Made by a program: the position numbers and the translations under genes. Under the pieces are notes generated by a model. The model had not been told where the DNA came from. It made no database searches and saw only the letters and a list, made by a program, of their open reading frames with translations. 64,000 nucleotides of DNA, from contig NC_060209.1 in assembly GCF_021130785.1 (NCBI RefSeq), positions 25,110,001 through 25,174,000 on the forward strand, written 5' to 3'. The stretch's first letter is position 1; each line of letters starts with the position of its first letter. Positions 48,078-59,566 of this stretch are shown here, piece after piece. Origin of the DNA: Homalodisca vitripennis (Eukaryota; Arthropoda; Insecta; Hemiptera; Cicadellidae).

Positions 48078-49106
48078 TCTAAATTAGGGAGTTTGCAAAT
48101 TCTTTGTCGTTGTTGGGCTTGTACATTTGTAGTCTGATAAAATCCAAAAACAAATTGAAAGCCAGGTACTTAAAAGGCTGAACTATACCAACTAAACATT
48201 TTGAAACCATTAAAACAGCCTCATTTGATCAAATGAGATGAGTCAGTAATTAAAAATGGTACAAATTATATTTAACTGGTGTAATATACTGTATCGCTTA
48301 CTTATTAATTATGTTATTCAATAAGTAAAATGATAAAAAAACATTTTTAATTTTGTCAGAAGAGAATGGAAGCTATTATGGCACATACATTTACACTTCT
48401 CTAAAAACCAATATTACAACAAGGAAAAACAAAATATTTCTAATTGCACTCTATTTTTTTATGTTGAGATTATACTTTTATAGCCAATTTTTGTCTGGTT
48501 CTTCAACCTACAATAAATTAATAAAACTACATAATTAACAATTATGTAAATTTATATTTATAATTTATATATAAATATTTCATTTTTAGCCCAATTTCAC
48601 TATCATTTCCGTAATTTGTTGACTGTAAGCGTTTGAGGTAGGCTTAGATATACCAGTTTTAACGTTTCTGGATTATAACGTGAAAAATGGTTCTAGTTTT
48701 TCCCCAGTATGCACAATGGAAGTAATTGTACTGCTCTTTTAAAAGTCAAATTCCTACAATATTTTTAAAGCACGAGTCCAAAACAACTTTTAAGTTATAA
48801 TAATCATTAACGTTGTATATTTTCAAGAACCCCTTGCTGAAAAAAGTTACCCCATCAATAATGAACCAACTGCACTGCAAATCAACAATAAACAGATGAG
48901 ATATATTCGTACAGTTCTATCTTAGGATCGATCAGAGCTATAAAGCCACGGCCTCGAGAGCATTGAGAGCCTCTACTCGTCTACCCCAAGTAGAACACAA
49001 AGACCCGGAACACCGCCCCGGGCTGTGTAGCCTTGACTCAATGACTAAGTGAAGTTACCAGCTATTGTAGCCAGCATGCACTACCGCACAGAATATTTAG
49101 CAATGC
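48078..49106. other. Non-coding stretch
   Basis: AT-rich to about 48900, then moderately GC-rich (48930-49090). No gene recognised. Confidence 0.45.
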
Positions 49107-49926
49107 AGCTGACCCCCTCCCCACCAAACCAGACATTTCTCAAGAGATCAGAGACCTTCGAAACCTTGCCTTGCCAAGGTTGACGTGCAGCACTAAAACC
49201 ACTGGAGGTGATATCGGTCTCATTGTTCTTTTGTGTCAGTCCATTTCATTATTTCAGTAAAGGTTCATATTTCAGCTTTTAATCTCTTCCTCTTTTACAT
49301 CTACTAAAAACTACACTGTTAAAATATTTTAAATTGATGATATCGACAATTTAACAGTAAGGAATGTTTTGACAAATTATTATCTATTGTAAAATATATG
49401 CACTTTTAGCAAATTTCTCTTATATTAAACAGTCCTGCCTCAACCAGTCATAATCTGAAAATTTAACAATTTATTTGTGTTTAGAGTAAAAAAAGGACAT
49501 TTAAAGGATAATTTGTGCTTATTGTACTTAAATATAGTTAGCTAAAAATCTAAGAAAGGGAGCTGACCCCCTCCCCACCAAACCAGTCATTTCTCAAGAG
49601 ATCAGAGACCTTTGAAACCTTGCCTTGCCAGGTTGTGCAGCACTAAACCACTGAAGGTGATTTTACCACTGTTAAAATATTTTAAATTGATATCAACAAT
49701 TTAACAGCATGGAATGTTTTGACAAATTATTATCTATTGTAAAATACATGCACTTTTAGTAAATTTTTCTTAAATTAAAAAATCCTGCCTCAACCAGTCA
49801 AAATCTGAAAAGTACCTTAACAAAAACACAATAACTTACAATGCCAATTAATATGTGTTTAAAAGGAAAAAAGTGACATTTAAAAAGATAATTTGTGCTT
49901 ATTGTACTTAAATATAGTTAGCTAAG
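49107..49926. repeat. Tandem duplication of a ~454-bp segment
   Basis: Both copies start AGCTGACCCCCTCCCCACCA (49107 and 49561) and end TTGTACTTAAATATAGTTAG CTAA (to about 49545 and 49925). The second copy lacks about 100 bases after GGTGAT and has an insertion of about 45 bases near 49811-49855. No frame is open through it. Confidence 0.95.
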
Positions 49927-51679
49927 TCAAAGAGAGAGGCCAATTCCCAGAAAAGTAAAAAGAAAGTTGCAATTTTTCGGACAGTTTTCACAAAAAATGT
50001 TTATTGTAATTGATAAAAATGTTACTGGCCTGGCAAAAACTTTAAGAGAAATATATTACATAAAATTTTGATAATACCAGAAAAAAATATATTATGATAC
50101 CGTTATTATGAGTTAACTTACTACTACTTAACATCAACATAATAGCACTCTGAACAAGCCTCTTAATTTGAATTAAATTTTTAAACATGTCTCTCCAAAA
50201 TGTAACTCAATAAATGTTGGTCCGACCATCAGACCATCGTACAAATTGGGTGAAGTCCACACAACACATTCGGGGGAACCTCCCCCCCCCCCCCAATGTA
50301 TTGCCTTTAATTCCCTTTTCTTTAAAAGGAAATTAATCGAAGTTTATACATTAAATTGGCACATCAATCAATCAGTCAACCATCAGTCGAAATTAGACTG
50401 CTTTGGTGGCCAATTCTAAAATATGAACTAACGTGAAACAGATTAGAGATTTGTAATAAACCGGTGCGGAGTAACAGTATGACGTTGTATGAAGTTCATC
50501 TAGAATGAATCAATAATAAAATTAAAAAATACCCACTTCAAGTTCCCTTCATTTTTGGCCACCACCTCTGGTCTACCTGTATTTTATGTGATATGTCGGT
50601 GAGTACTGACCTATTGTGACCTGTATTTGTAGTTCGGTTATAATTAGTATTTTGTTATTACTACGTGCATGTTTTAGAGTTGGTTTGTAACACTGAGTTG
50701 ACACATAACGTGGTTGTTATTATTCCTAACTTAAGCACGTCATAACCTTCTCCTATGATTTGTTTATTTTAACACATATTGTAGTTATGTGTTAGGTTAA
50801 TTTAATTATTCATCTGAAAAATAGATTAGATTGCAGATCTCGAAACATAGTGTTACGGATTTTTTGTATCACTGAACGTTGGCAAATATTCTGAAAAAAT
50901 CCTGTTTAAAACTTCAGTGTTCATGTGCAACAACCGTATGTCCAAAAACTTTGAGTAACTCAGGGGTCATCAGAAACTAATCAGATCATTAATATTGATA
51001 GGAGCAAATTGACAGTTCTCTTGTAACATATTATCAGAAGTTGGTAACTAAGCTTCTTCAGATCAGTAAGGTTATCTCGTATTTGAGTCTAAATGTTTGG
51101 AGATCCAATGTAAAAATTAATGCTGAATTGACAGTCTGGATTACATGCACTGTTATACACAAAAGAACAGCATTAATCCTAAAAGTGAAAATCCTATGAG
51201 CATTTTTCATTAACCAACAAACTGTTCACTCTGATTCGCTACGCCTCTAAAACATACATATAATTCATACAAACACACCTAATTTAAGCACTAAAATACA
51301 CACTACACAAAACAAATCAGAAGAATTTAGATAAAGATGTGAAATTTTAGGAGTTTTAAAAATCCATCTAGCAGCTTAGACACGATGTCAGAATTCTTAT
51401 AATACAGAAGTTACTTAACTGTTACCACCATTTTCCAGTAATATTACAAGACTATCATACCTTCTTTACTCGTGCTGAGACAGAGTAGACTCGTTATAGT
51501 ACGTTAATTGCTAAAGGCATACCAAGAATACTTGAGATTTAGTAGCGGTGTTCCATCTCTGGATCCACTTCCGAGTCATTGATTCTCTGAGTTAAATTAG
51601 TTAATGAGTTAGTTGATTAAGTGTCTAGTTTATAAGATTTCAATAGTTGGAATTAAGGTAGTTTTTGGTTCGGTTAATA
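49927..51679. other. Non-coding stretch
   Basis: A thirteen-base poly-C tract (50282-50294) and the hammerhead-like relic at 50814 are the only items. No gene recognised. Confidence 0.45.
50814..50845 (+). ncRNA. Hammerhead-ribozyme-like core, family 1, copy d (degenerate)
   Basis: CTGAAAA (50814-50820; the conserved G8 equivalent is A), then a stem TAGAT/ATCT(C) reduced to four pairs, loop, and GAAA (50842-50845). The downstream sequence CATAGTGTTACGGATTTTTTGTATCACTGAACGTTGG matches the other family-1 copies. The core substitution should make it inactive. Confidence 0.5.
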
Positions 51680-52945
51680 CATTTTAATGGTAGGGTACGA
51701 TAAGCGGACCCGGTTTTTCATATCGAAATTGACAAACGATATTACTTAATCATAACCATTGATAAATCAGTCGATACTGATTAATTATTTTGAACAGTTA
51801 ACTTAAACAATCCAAATCAACAGCTGTAAACGCTTTCAAATAGTACATACACGTAAGGTAATATTCCAATTTTGACATAAGTAACATTTGATTATTAAAA
51901 CTGGCAGTCAAACTACACGACATTGTTTTTTGAAAGATGATAAGACACGTTTTTCGTGGCTTCAACATGTTGGACTAGTACCGAAAAAAACCATTACAAA
52001 GTGAAATTTGTAGGAAAGAAACAACTGTAACTGTGAGGGGAGCAAATATGGTCGTCTTCAGTTTTTCTAATTTTGGTTATAACTAGCTGTTTCCAGCAGC
52101 TTCGCACGCTTTTCGTAAGCACGTGTCTAAGAGCGACTAATTCTAGTGAATTATATTGTCAACACCGATGTAGAGTTTCCCTTGCTGCCACATTCAAGAA
52201 AATCTGTTAAAAGTATATGTTTATAGCAATTGTACAAATTCGATTACCTTATGTGCAAACATTCACAGATTTTTACAATGATGTTGTTTTCATAATAGCG
52301 TTTAATAGTATTTTCATTGCATTAGATAGTTTATTGATCATTGGTGCAATCTGAATTTAAAATTAGGCAATGACGTCTTCTATGCAACCTGCATTACACT
52401 ACTGATCAAGCACTTTACAATAAAAATTTTCTAAATTTTAAATGTAAACAAATGTTTCTGCCTCTTTGATGAACTTCGCTGAAAGTATTAACAGCTGTTA
52501 AGTATCAGTTCGCTTTGTATTATGTGTCGTAGCGCAGTCTGTCGGATCCAATATAAAACACTCTAACATCAACAACGATTTATAATTAAAAAATTAATTA
52601 AATAAACTATTTAAACAGCCACCTCTCTAAAAGTATGCCTATGTTACTTCCAGGAACGTGTAGAATCACTGTACAAAATTTCACGATGTTTCGTGCATTG
52701 GTTCCAGAGTTATCACGGAACATACAAACAAACATTCGCATTTATATATATATAGATAATTTGTTTGATCACTGTAAATATTAAATTCGTTTCTTAATTT
52801 AAAACATATGATTGTTATTGAGGACTATAGTTACTTTTATATCGATTGATAGTCTAGGATTTGAGATTCGAATATTAGGTATCGATGATTACATTCTTCG
52901 ATATAAATAACTGGGTCCGCTTATCGTACCCTACCCCATTTTAAT
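51680..52945. mobile_element. TIR transposon (Mutator-like?), interrupted by a nested repeat
   Basis: The element is 51689-52936, with inverted ends GGTAGGGTACGATAAGCGGA at the left and the complementary ...GTCCGCTTATCGTACCCTACCC at the right. Similarity runs in about 33 bases, to an ATATCG. A 9-bp direct repeat CATTTTAAT flanks it (51680-51688 and 52937-52945). The 9-bp duplication and G-starting ends suggest a Mutator-like element, but no transposase is present. Removing the insertion at 52083-52757 leaves about 570 bp, close to the 522-bp uninterrupted relative at 55309. Confidence 0.85.
52083..52757 (+). mobile_element. Nested copy of the 'CTAGC...CTTCGCACGC' repeat
   Basis: It begins CTAGCTGTTTCCAGCAGCTT and ends ACATTCGCATTTATATATATATAGA. 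Both ends match the family at 39.1-42.4 kb. Just before the 3' end is CGATGTTTCGTGCATTGGTTC, the usual untranslated tail. It lies inside the TIR element, so it inserted later. Confidence 0.7.
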
Positions 52946-53286
52946 TTCATAGCTACAGACCTTTTAAAAACAAACTTTCCTGAGGACACAAAAAAAATGT
53001 TTTGAACACTCAACAAAAAATTATAGTTATTTAAAATAAAAATTTCAAAAGCAGAACCAAGGAAAACCGGCTGAAGACAAATGTGAACATTTTACAGTTT
53101 GCGTACGAATTATAACTTTCGTCTATTAGAACTATATACCTGGCATTAATTTGATTGAGTGTTATATAAATTATTAAGTATTTCTTGGAGCTACCTTTAC
53201 TAGTTATGCCTACTTTTATTTTATTGATGATGCGGTGGACAATATAACTACTTCCATGAAAGGAAATTAACAAACAAACCATCACC

Positions 53287-53345
53287 GTAGTGTAGGTCCA
53301 GCTGCGGCTCTATAACCGAGAGGTCACAGTTACGATTCCTGGGGA
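53287..53345 (+). repeat. Decayed tRNA-derived fragment
   Basis: CGGCTCTATAACCG (possible anticodon arm) is followed by AGAGGTCACAGTTACGATTCC, close to a T-arm/B box (GGTTCGATTCC with two changes). The acceptor stem is absent. Probably the head of a tRNA-derived SINE related to the fragment at 58.8 kb. Confidence 0.45.
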
Positions 53346-54626
53346 GGTCAATAAATATTTGTGTGGATTTGGACCGTTTTCCGTTTCGTAAGCTCAATTG
53401 AATTGCCATTGGCGTAGAAATAACCAAAAGCTAAATAATTGTATAAAATATAAACACATCTGTAAATTTATCATTGATGTTTTAACACATTGCAACTAAT
53501 GAGGTAAAAAATGGTATGAGTATTAAAACTACATCAAAATTTGAGATTTTTCCTGAACATTTGAAGTTTAATTTTTTTTTAAAGTAGAGGCCGATCCCCT
53601 TTTACGCTTTATACTGCTTGTCCTTATTGACCATTGGTCTGCGCAATGATCTAATGAACAGAATAAGAGGAAGAGATACAGTACATGGTCGATGGTATTG
53701 AAAAAAGTGCAACGGTTACAGGCAGAATTTGTACCTGCACAAACATCAGGTCCAAAGCCCGACATCTTGGACCATTCGGCCATACATTTTTATTAATCTT
53801 AAAGAGTAAAACTTAAGATCATTTCATTACACCGGCTCTACGATAAGCCAGTTTTACATCTAGTATGCGTAATACCAAAGTGCCTGTGCCGGATACTCTG
53901 TTAATAATAACGATTTGATGCCAGTGCCGGATACTCTGTTTGTAATAACGATTACTCATGATTCCAATTTCCCCACAGCCCAGACACATCCCTAATAAAA
54001 ATATTTGAAGTGGTGAAATTATTTAATTCTTTAATTAATGGAAACTAAAAACAAATTTCCTGAAACAACAGAATAAACACAAAACTAATATTCTTGTACA
54101 TAAATTACATCATCCCAAAAGCCCTCTTATCTAGAAATATTTCATTACAGCATTCAATGAACTCATCAAAAATAATTTAAAATGAGAAAGTTTGAAGTCT
54201 TGGAGGTTTTGACCTGTGAAGCAGTAAATATCAGTTAAATTTTATTTTCTATCCAACATTTATCATAACTGCAAATATAGCAACAAAGCAAAACATGGAC
54301 CTACCACTATAATCAGTGACTCTTCTTGATTTCAGCGCTATATAAATCACGTTAATTGCAATGTGAAGGCTACATAACAAAGTCAAAATGGACACGTAAC
54401 ATAGCCTATAAGTGGACCAAACTCGTTAGTCAATTTTTATTATCAACCAATTTAATATATTATTCAACTTTAACCACTTTTGTGAGATTGAGGTAAATTT
54501 AAGCATTCTCCCTGTACAGGTAGGTGCACATTCACACAGTACAAAAATCATAAAGATGGCTTTTTAGACAGTCTGCCGGTATTTAACTCATCAAATTTCT
54601 CTGAACCATTCGCCAAGAACTTAAAT
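53346..54626. other. Non-coding stretch
   Basis: AT-rich. A short duplicated phrase, 'GTGCCGGATACTCTGTT', occurs twice (about 53885 and 53926). No genes. Confidence 0.45.
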
Positions 54627-54628
54627 TA

Positions 54629-55149
54629 CAGGTCGACTCTCGATAACTCGAATTTCAAGGGAACGGCTGTTTTCTTCGAGTTACGTATAGTTCGACTTAT
54701 GAATAGTTCGAGTTATAAGTTAAAGGTAATATTTCACTAAATTCGATTTACAGAGGTAATTCAACTTACAGAGGTAAACAAAATAAAATTTGAGTTATAG
54801 AGATACAAATAAACTATGTTTTTTATTCCCTACATCCTTTACAAAACTAATGTTTGTACTTACTCTCAAACTGCAATGTATGCCTACAATTCATACGTAC
54901 ATAAAAAACAAAATTTCGAGTTGTAGAGCTAATGTATTTAAAGACTTTGACTTATCTACTGAACTTCGAGTTATAGAGGTAATTTTTCTATCACTTCGAG
55001 TTATTGAGTGTAAAATTCGAGTGCAAAATTAATTCGAGTTACGCATGGTTTTTTTTCCGACTTAGGCAGGTTTTCTCAAGGGAACGGAAAAAAATTCGAG
55101 CTATCAAAGAATTCGACTTATTGAGGTTCGAGTTATCGAGAGTCGACTG
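54629..55149. mobile_element. Pogo/Tigger-like MITE, 521 bp, TA target
   Basis: The ends are CAGGTCGACTCTCGATAACT CGAA at the left and the complement of CAGTCGACTCTCGATAACTC GAA at the right, flanked by TA on both sides (54627-54628, 55150-55151). CAGT-starting ends with TCTCGATAA-CTCGAA are typical of Tigger-like pogo elements. The subterminal zones repeat the end motif as scattered TTCGAGTTA units. The middle has no transposase. Confidence 0.92.
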
Positions 55150-55300
55150 TAGTTAATCTCACACAATTTCCTTATTATATTCATGCAAATTACAAATTCT
55201 CAAAAAAATTGTTACCTTTTGTGGTTTACATTAAACATTAGGCCCTATTATAATTAACGAATTGAAATTATATTATAGTTAATATTAAACAGCCAAGTTA

Positions 55301-55838
55301 AAGTATATGGGTAAAGTACGATAAGCGGACCCGGTATTTAAATCGAAATTATGAAAACTTACGGATATATAATTATTATCGATATAATCAACCAACTGAT
55401 CAAATAAAATCACATTACATTGAATAATAACTAAACCAACTAAATGTACACAAATTTTCATTCTAAACACAATTTGTTCTACACGTAACGTCTTTTAAAT
55501 AAATAAAGATAGTTAACTTTAGAAAACTAAACCAAATAAGATTGAAAGGTGATTTTACGTGTCTTTCTCGGTTTCAAGATGTTTGTTTTATTGTTACATT
55601 TTCTTTTTTTTAAATTACATTTTTCCTGTCACCTGTCTTAATTTGATCATTGATTAATGGTTATGGTTCCTTTATTATTTATAACATTACATAATCATTT
55701 AAACTATTTTTATTAATATTTAAAACAAATGACTTTTAATCGACTGATAGTTTTCTGTTACTCGACATATAAAGTATCGATGATAGTAATAAGCGATACA
55801 AAAACCAGGTTCGCTTATCGTATTCTTCCCAAATATAT
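55301..55838. mobile_element. Second copy of the 51.7-kb TIR transposon, uninterrupted
   Basis: The element is 55309-55830 (522 bp). The ends GGGTAAAGTACGATAAGCGG and the complement of GGGAAGAATACGATAAGCGA match those of the copy at 51689-52936. The flanks AAGTATAT and AAATATAT agree in 7 of 8 bases, consistent with an old duplication. Interior landmarks such as TTGATAAATCA-type and ATCGATGAT sequences also correspond. Confidence 0.85.
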
Positions 55839-58780
55839 TTTATTATCAAATTCATTTGACTGAAACAATTTAAATGTTCCATAAAAACAACGGAATAACG
55901 AGAGTAAGCTGGTTATTAAAGTACACCCATCAGACCATATACATTGATATATTCATATCTTAAATCAATAAATCAACCACTTGTGAAAGTCTACTTACTT
56001 TACCAAGGACAGCCTACGGGAAAACAACATTAAAAAATTATTTGTTTGAAGGTTTACAATTTACACTCCCAGACTGATACTAAGAGAGCAACTGTAAAAG
56101 GCTACTATAGCCATTTTGCTTATGGAAGTTAGCAATAAGTTTTAGCAATAAAAATAAATTCTTGTATAAAAAAATATTACTCTGTAATTTAATATTATAA
56201 ACATCATCTTCAAGTATTTATTGATCATTAGAACATTTACACTAGGGTCTATCATTAAAGAGGCCTAAGTTGTATTAAAAAGAAGATTTACATTGAATCG
56301 AAAGAAAACCAAACGAAACGTTGAAAGAGTGCCTTCGAACTGCATACAGTAATTTTATTTATCTTAAAAAAGTAAACTTGTACTTTTAACAACTTTACTG
56401 TCATGATCATGCTGGAAAGTGTGTGTTTCTATAAAATGCTTGAATGCAATTTTATTAAATGACACTGATGTAATCACATTCCGGCTTTGATTGATTCGTA
56501 TGAAATCTTGTAACAACGTTTAAAATTCAAAAACCACATTGCAGAACTGCGCGCGGATGTGAAACTTTTCAATATGAGTAACTCTAAAACAAGTAAGGAC
56601 GATGTAAAATATTTCTCGTGGCATTTTTAATTGTTGCAGAATATTCCAAGTTAAATATAACATACCTTTTAATTTAGAATATCCTGAATTTCGTTTTAAA
56701 TCCTTAAATTCACGTTTGCACTACTAACACTAAACAACACTTCAAGCACTATGCCGGCGTTCCGTTGTAAGATGTTCAACCCCACCCTATGGAGTCACGT
56801 GATATTTACAACCAATCAGATAGGGCTATAGTTCATGTGCCCAGATGCCTTGCTCAGGGGTGCCAACGTAAAAAATACTCTAAGGGTTGGTGTTGTGGGT
56901 GTGGTAACTATTAAAAAACAGTTTACAGATTGATGTACATAACTGTATGTATTTATTTATATCAATTTGAATTGTACTATATACATTTTACCAATAAACC
57001 ACGCAAAGAACAAAATACAAACTTCGCGATTGGCATGTTTTGTAACAGAAAACAAGACAGCTGATTTTCATTGTTGAGTTGGATTTGAGCTTTGGTTGAA
57101 AAATAAACCAGCACACCTTTTTAACGCTTTTAAGACGTATAAATAATAATAATGTAGATGTTAAGAATAATACTAAACGGGAAATCTTAAGAACGTTAAA
57201 TGTTTGAGAAGGAAGAATTGCTTTAAACTTGAACTGTTCATGATTGTTTTATAACGATTTAGTTTTGTATACGTCATGTTGGCAGAAAATACACTTTAAG
57301 AATATTATCTTGCTCGGTTTTCTGATAGAAAGTTCGTTACTGAGGAAAATAAAGTGTTAACTCAGGATATGTCTCCTCTTGAAGTAGGCTATTCAGAGGC
57401 TGGAAAGAAGTCGGCGGGCAGTTATGTTGGTTCGTTATGTGCTGCGTGTGAAAGTAGCATGCCAAGAGGGAAATGAGTTTGAAATGTGAAGGTTTTGATG
57501 AGAAAATGTATTATGTAAAGTTCGAATTGTACAACATTTTATTTAGAAAGGGTAAATAATCTAAAGAAACATCAATATGATTCTGTATTTCTTAATACAA
57601 ATAACGAAAAGATTATGGGCATCTTAAAAAGATCGTAAAGTAGTGATAGCAAAGTGAAATGTTTTGAAAACAAGCTAACATCGTGCCTAAAAATAATTTT
57701 AGATTAATTAGAAAGGAATAGTAGGAACTTGGTTGTGTTTAATGATCGCCTCAATCGGTTGAAAATGAAGAAATAGCTATAGGAGATGTAAATAATGATA
57801 GGAATTTAAAACACTTCGAATTTCGAAGCGTATTCACTGTTCACTCCGCCATCGCCAAGCAATTAATCGTCAAACGAGCAATCAACTGAATACTGCGATT
57901 GCTAAAAGGTCGTATACTGAAGTAGGTTCAAACCACTAAATAGAACTAAGTAAAGACGACTACATTAATCTGTTTCTCCAAATTTGAGAAGAAATCGGAT
58001 GCCCAAAATAGCCCTTCACCTCGCCATGTAAACCAAAGGAACGAATCTGTCTAAATTGAACGTAGTCACAAATAAAACAACAAAGAAATGTATTACAAAT
58101 TACATTAAGTCCATTTAATCAAGGACATGCATCGACTCTACAACACATGTCCTGTGTGCTAACTCGTCTCCTTAAAATGATAGTTATTCCAGACACATGA
58201 GATAAAATATACTTTCTGATATGCAAAAAATTAAATGTGTTAAAGGGGACTAGTTGGTGTAAAGGGCGTGGTTTATCTGGGAAGATTTCAAAGAGATACA
58301 ACTGTGGTATCTATAAACTAACTTATATCAGCCAAGCTAGCTGTCAAATGACAATCGAGGAAAAGCTTGAAATAAAAAGATGAAATGCAGAGCTTTTAAG
58401 TCGGAGTAGATTTTGAACAAAAAAACAAATTGTTGGACATTTGCCAATATATATCGGCATTCAGTTATACCTTGCCGAAGAACTGAATGTTAAAACTTTG
58501 TTCTCTTCATTCCTAAACATATTCAATATTCCTCCATGTTCATTTTGAATATCTCTTCTATTTTATGGAAGTGATGCATTTGTACTGAAATGTATGCACT
58601 GTATTAAATCCGCCTCTAATCACTTGACCTCTTTGTGTCATAAAAACAAAATTTTTCTCTAACTGTTTTCTGTTTACACTTTATTATCAAGCCAGTAATT
58701 CTCTCTCATTGTAATTATGTTGTACCTCCCAGAACTTACAAATAACAATCAACACTTACTTTGAATAACAAGATTGTTCG
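55839..58780. other. Non-coding stretch
   Basis: AT-rich. 56745-56900 is GC-richer and includes a CCAAT-type box (ACCAATCAG, 56812-56820), with no associated frame. No gene or transposon ends recognised. Confidence 0.45.
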
Positions 58781-58855
58781 TGTCCTCCTCCGTAGAGTAA
58801 TGGTTATACTCTCGGCTCTCTAACCGAGAGATCACGGGTTCAAACCAGTGCACTT
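58781..58855 (+). repeat. tRNA-derived pseudogene / SINE head
   Basis: A GTAGAGTAATGG sequence (58792-58803) approximates a pol III A box. GGGTTCAAACC (58836-58846) approximates the B box. Between them is a strong 7-bp anticodon-type stem CTCTCGG/CCGAGAG with an eight-base loop containing CTC. The eight-base loop and lack of an acceptor stem argue against a functional tRNA; the source may be a tRNA-Glu-like molecule. Confidence 0.55.
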
Positions 58856-59435
58856 CGAAGCCGGCATAGCTGACGCTGAGGCTTAAATGAGATTTAAAAA
58901 AGATTGTTTGTGGTTAGTAAGTATTTGATTGTAATAGAATTCTTGGTTGTATCTCTTTGGTCTATAGTTTTCACCCCTTATTTTTGTTTTTGCAAAATAA
59001 ATATAATTTAAGAAGTAAATAAAGCAAAGACAAAAGTTAATATGCTCCTAAGATAGTATTTACATTTCTGTGTTTAGATCATTCAAAACATTTTTCTTGA
59101 ATACTCTGTGATTCCACAGAACAGTGTTTTGGTAGCCATATCGTACTGAAAACAAACATACTCTAGTGTTGTTTTCCCTTTGTATTTTCTCTACAATGAA
59201 TTTTGTAACAGTTTGCATTAGATTGCATAGATATTTAAAACATCTGTAGACTCTTATTACATGCAGATTGTAATATAATAAGGAACATTCTTTCGCTGTT
59301 TGATTGTTAACATGAATGATTTATTATACATTTCGAGTCGGCAATATTAATTCATTCTATAATTATAGTTTAGGTAATTTGGAAGGGTTCGGGATCGGTT
59401 TGGTTACAGAATTGGAGTAAGTTAAGTTTATTATG

Positions 59436-59438
<3 letters not shown>
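58856..59438. other. Non-coding stretch
   Basis: Nothing recognised; AT-rich sequence between the SINE-like head and the microsatellite. Confidence 0.4.

Positions 59439-59494
<56 letters not shown>
59439..59494. repeat. (TA)n microsatellite, ~28 units
   Basis: A perfect TA run followed by CAGCCG. It can fold on itself completely. Confidence 0.97.
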
Positions 59495-59497
<3 letters not shown>

Positions 59498-59546
59498 CCG
59501 AATTTAATTTTTTCAATAAAATTGAATAAAAAAAAGAACTTGCTCC

Positions 59547-59566
59547 GCCGGGACTCGAACCCCGGC
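59547..59566 (-). repeat. Isolated tRNA T-arm with T-rich tail
   Basis: The minus strand reads GCCGGGGTTCGAGTCCCGGC, a perfect T-stem and loop with B box. It is followed by GGAGCAAGTTC and a T run (complement of 59528-59535), which would terminate pol III transcription. There is no D or anticodon arm upstream, so it is a fragment. Confidence 0.65.

Noticed and set aside
51040..51070. CTGAAGAAGC on the minus strand near 51057 as a hammerhead-like core
   Set aside because: The only possible stem overlaps the CUGAAGA box itself, and GAAA is GATAA.
58781..58855. Functional tRNA gene
   Set aside because: There is no acceptor stem and the anticodon loop has eight bases. Only A- and B-box-like sequences and a stem are present.
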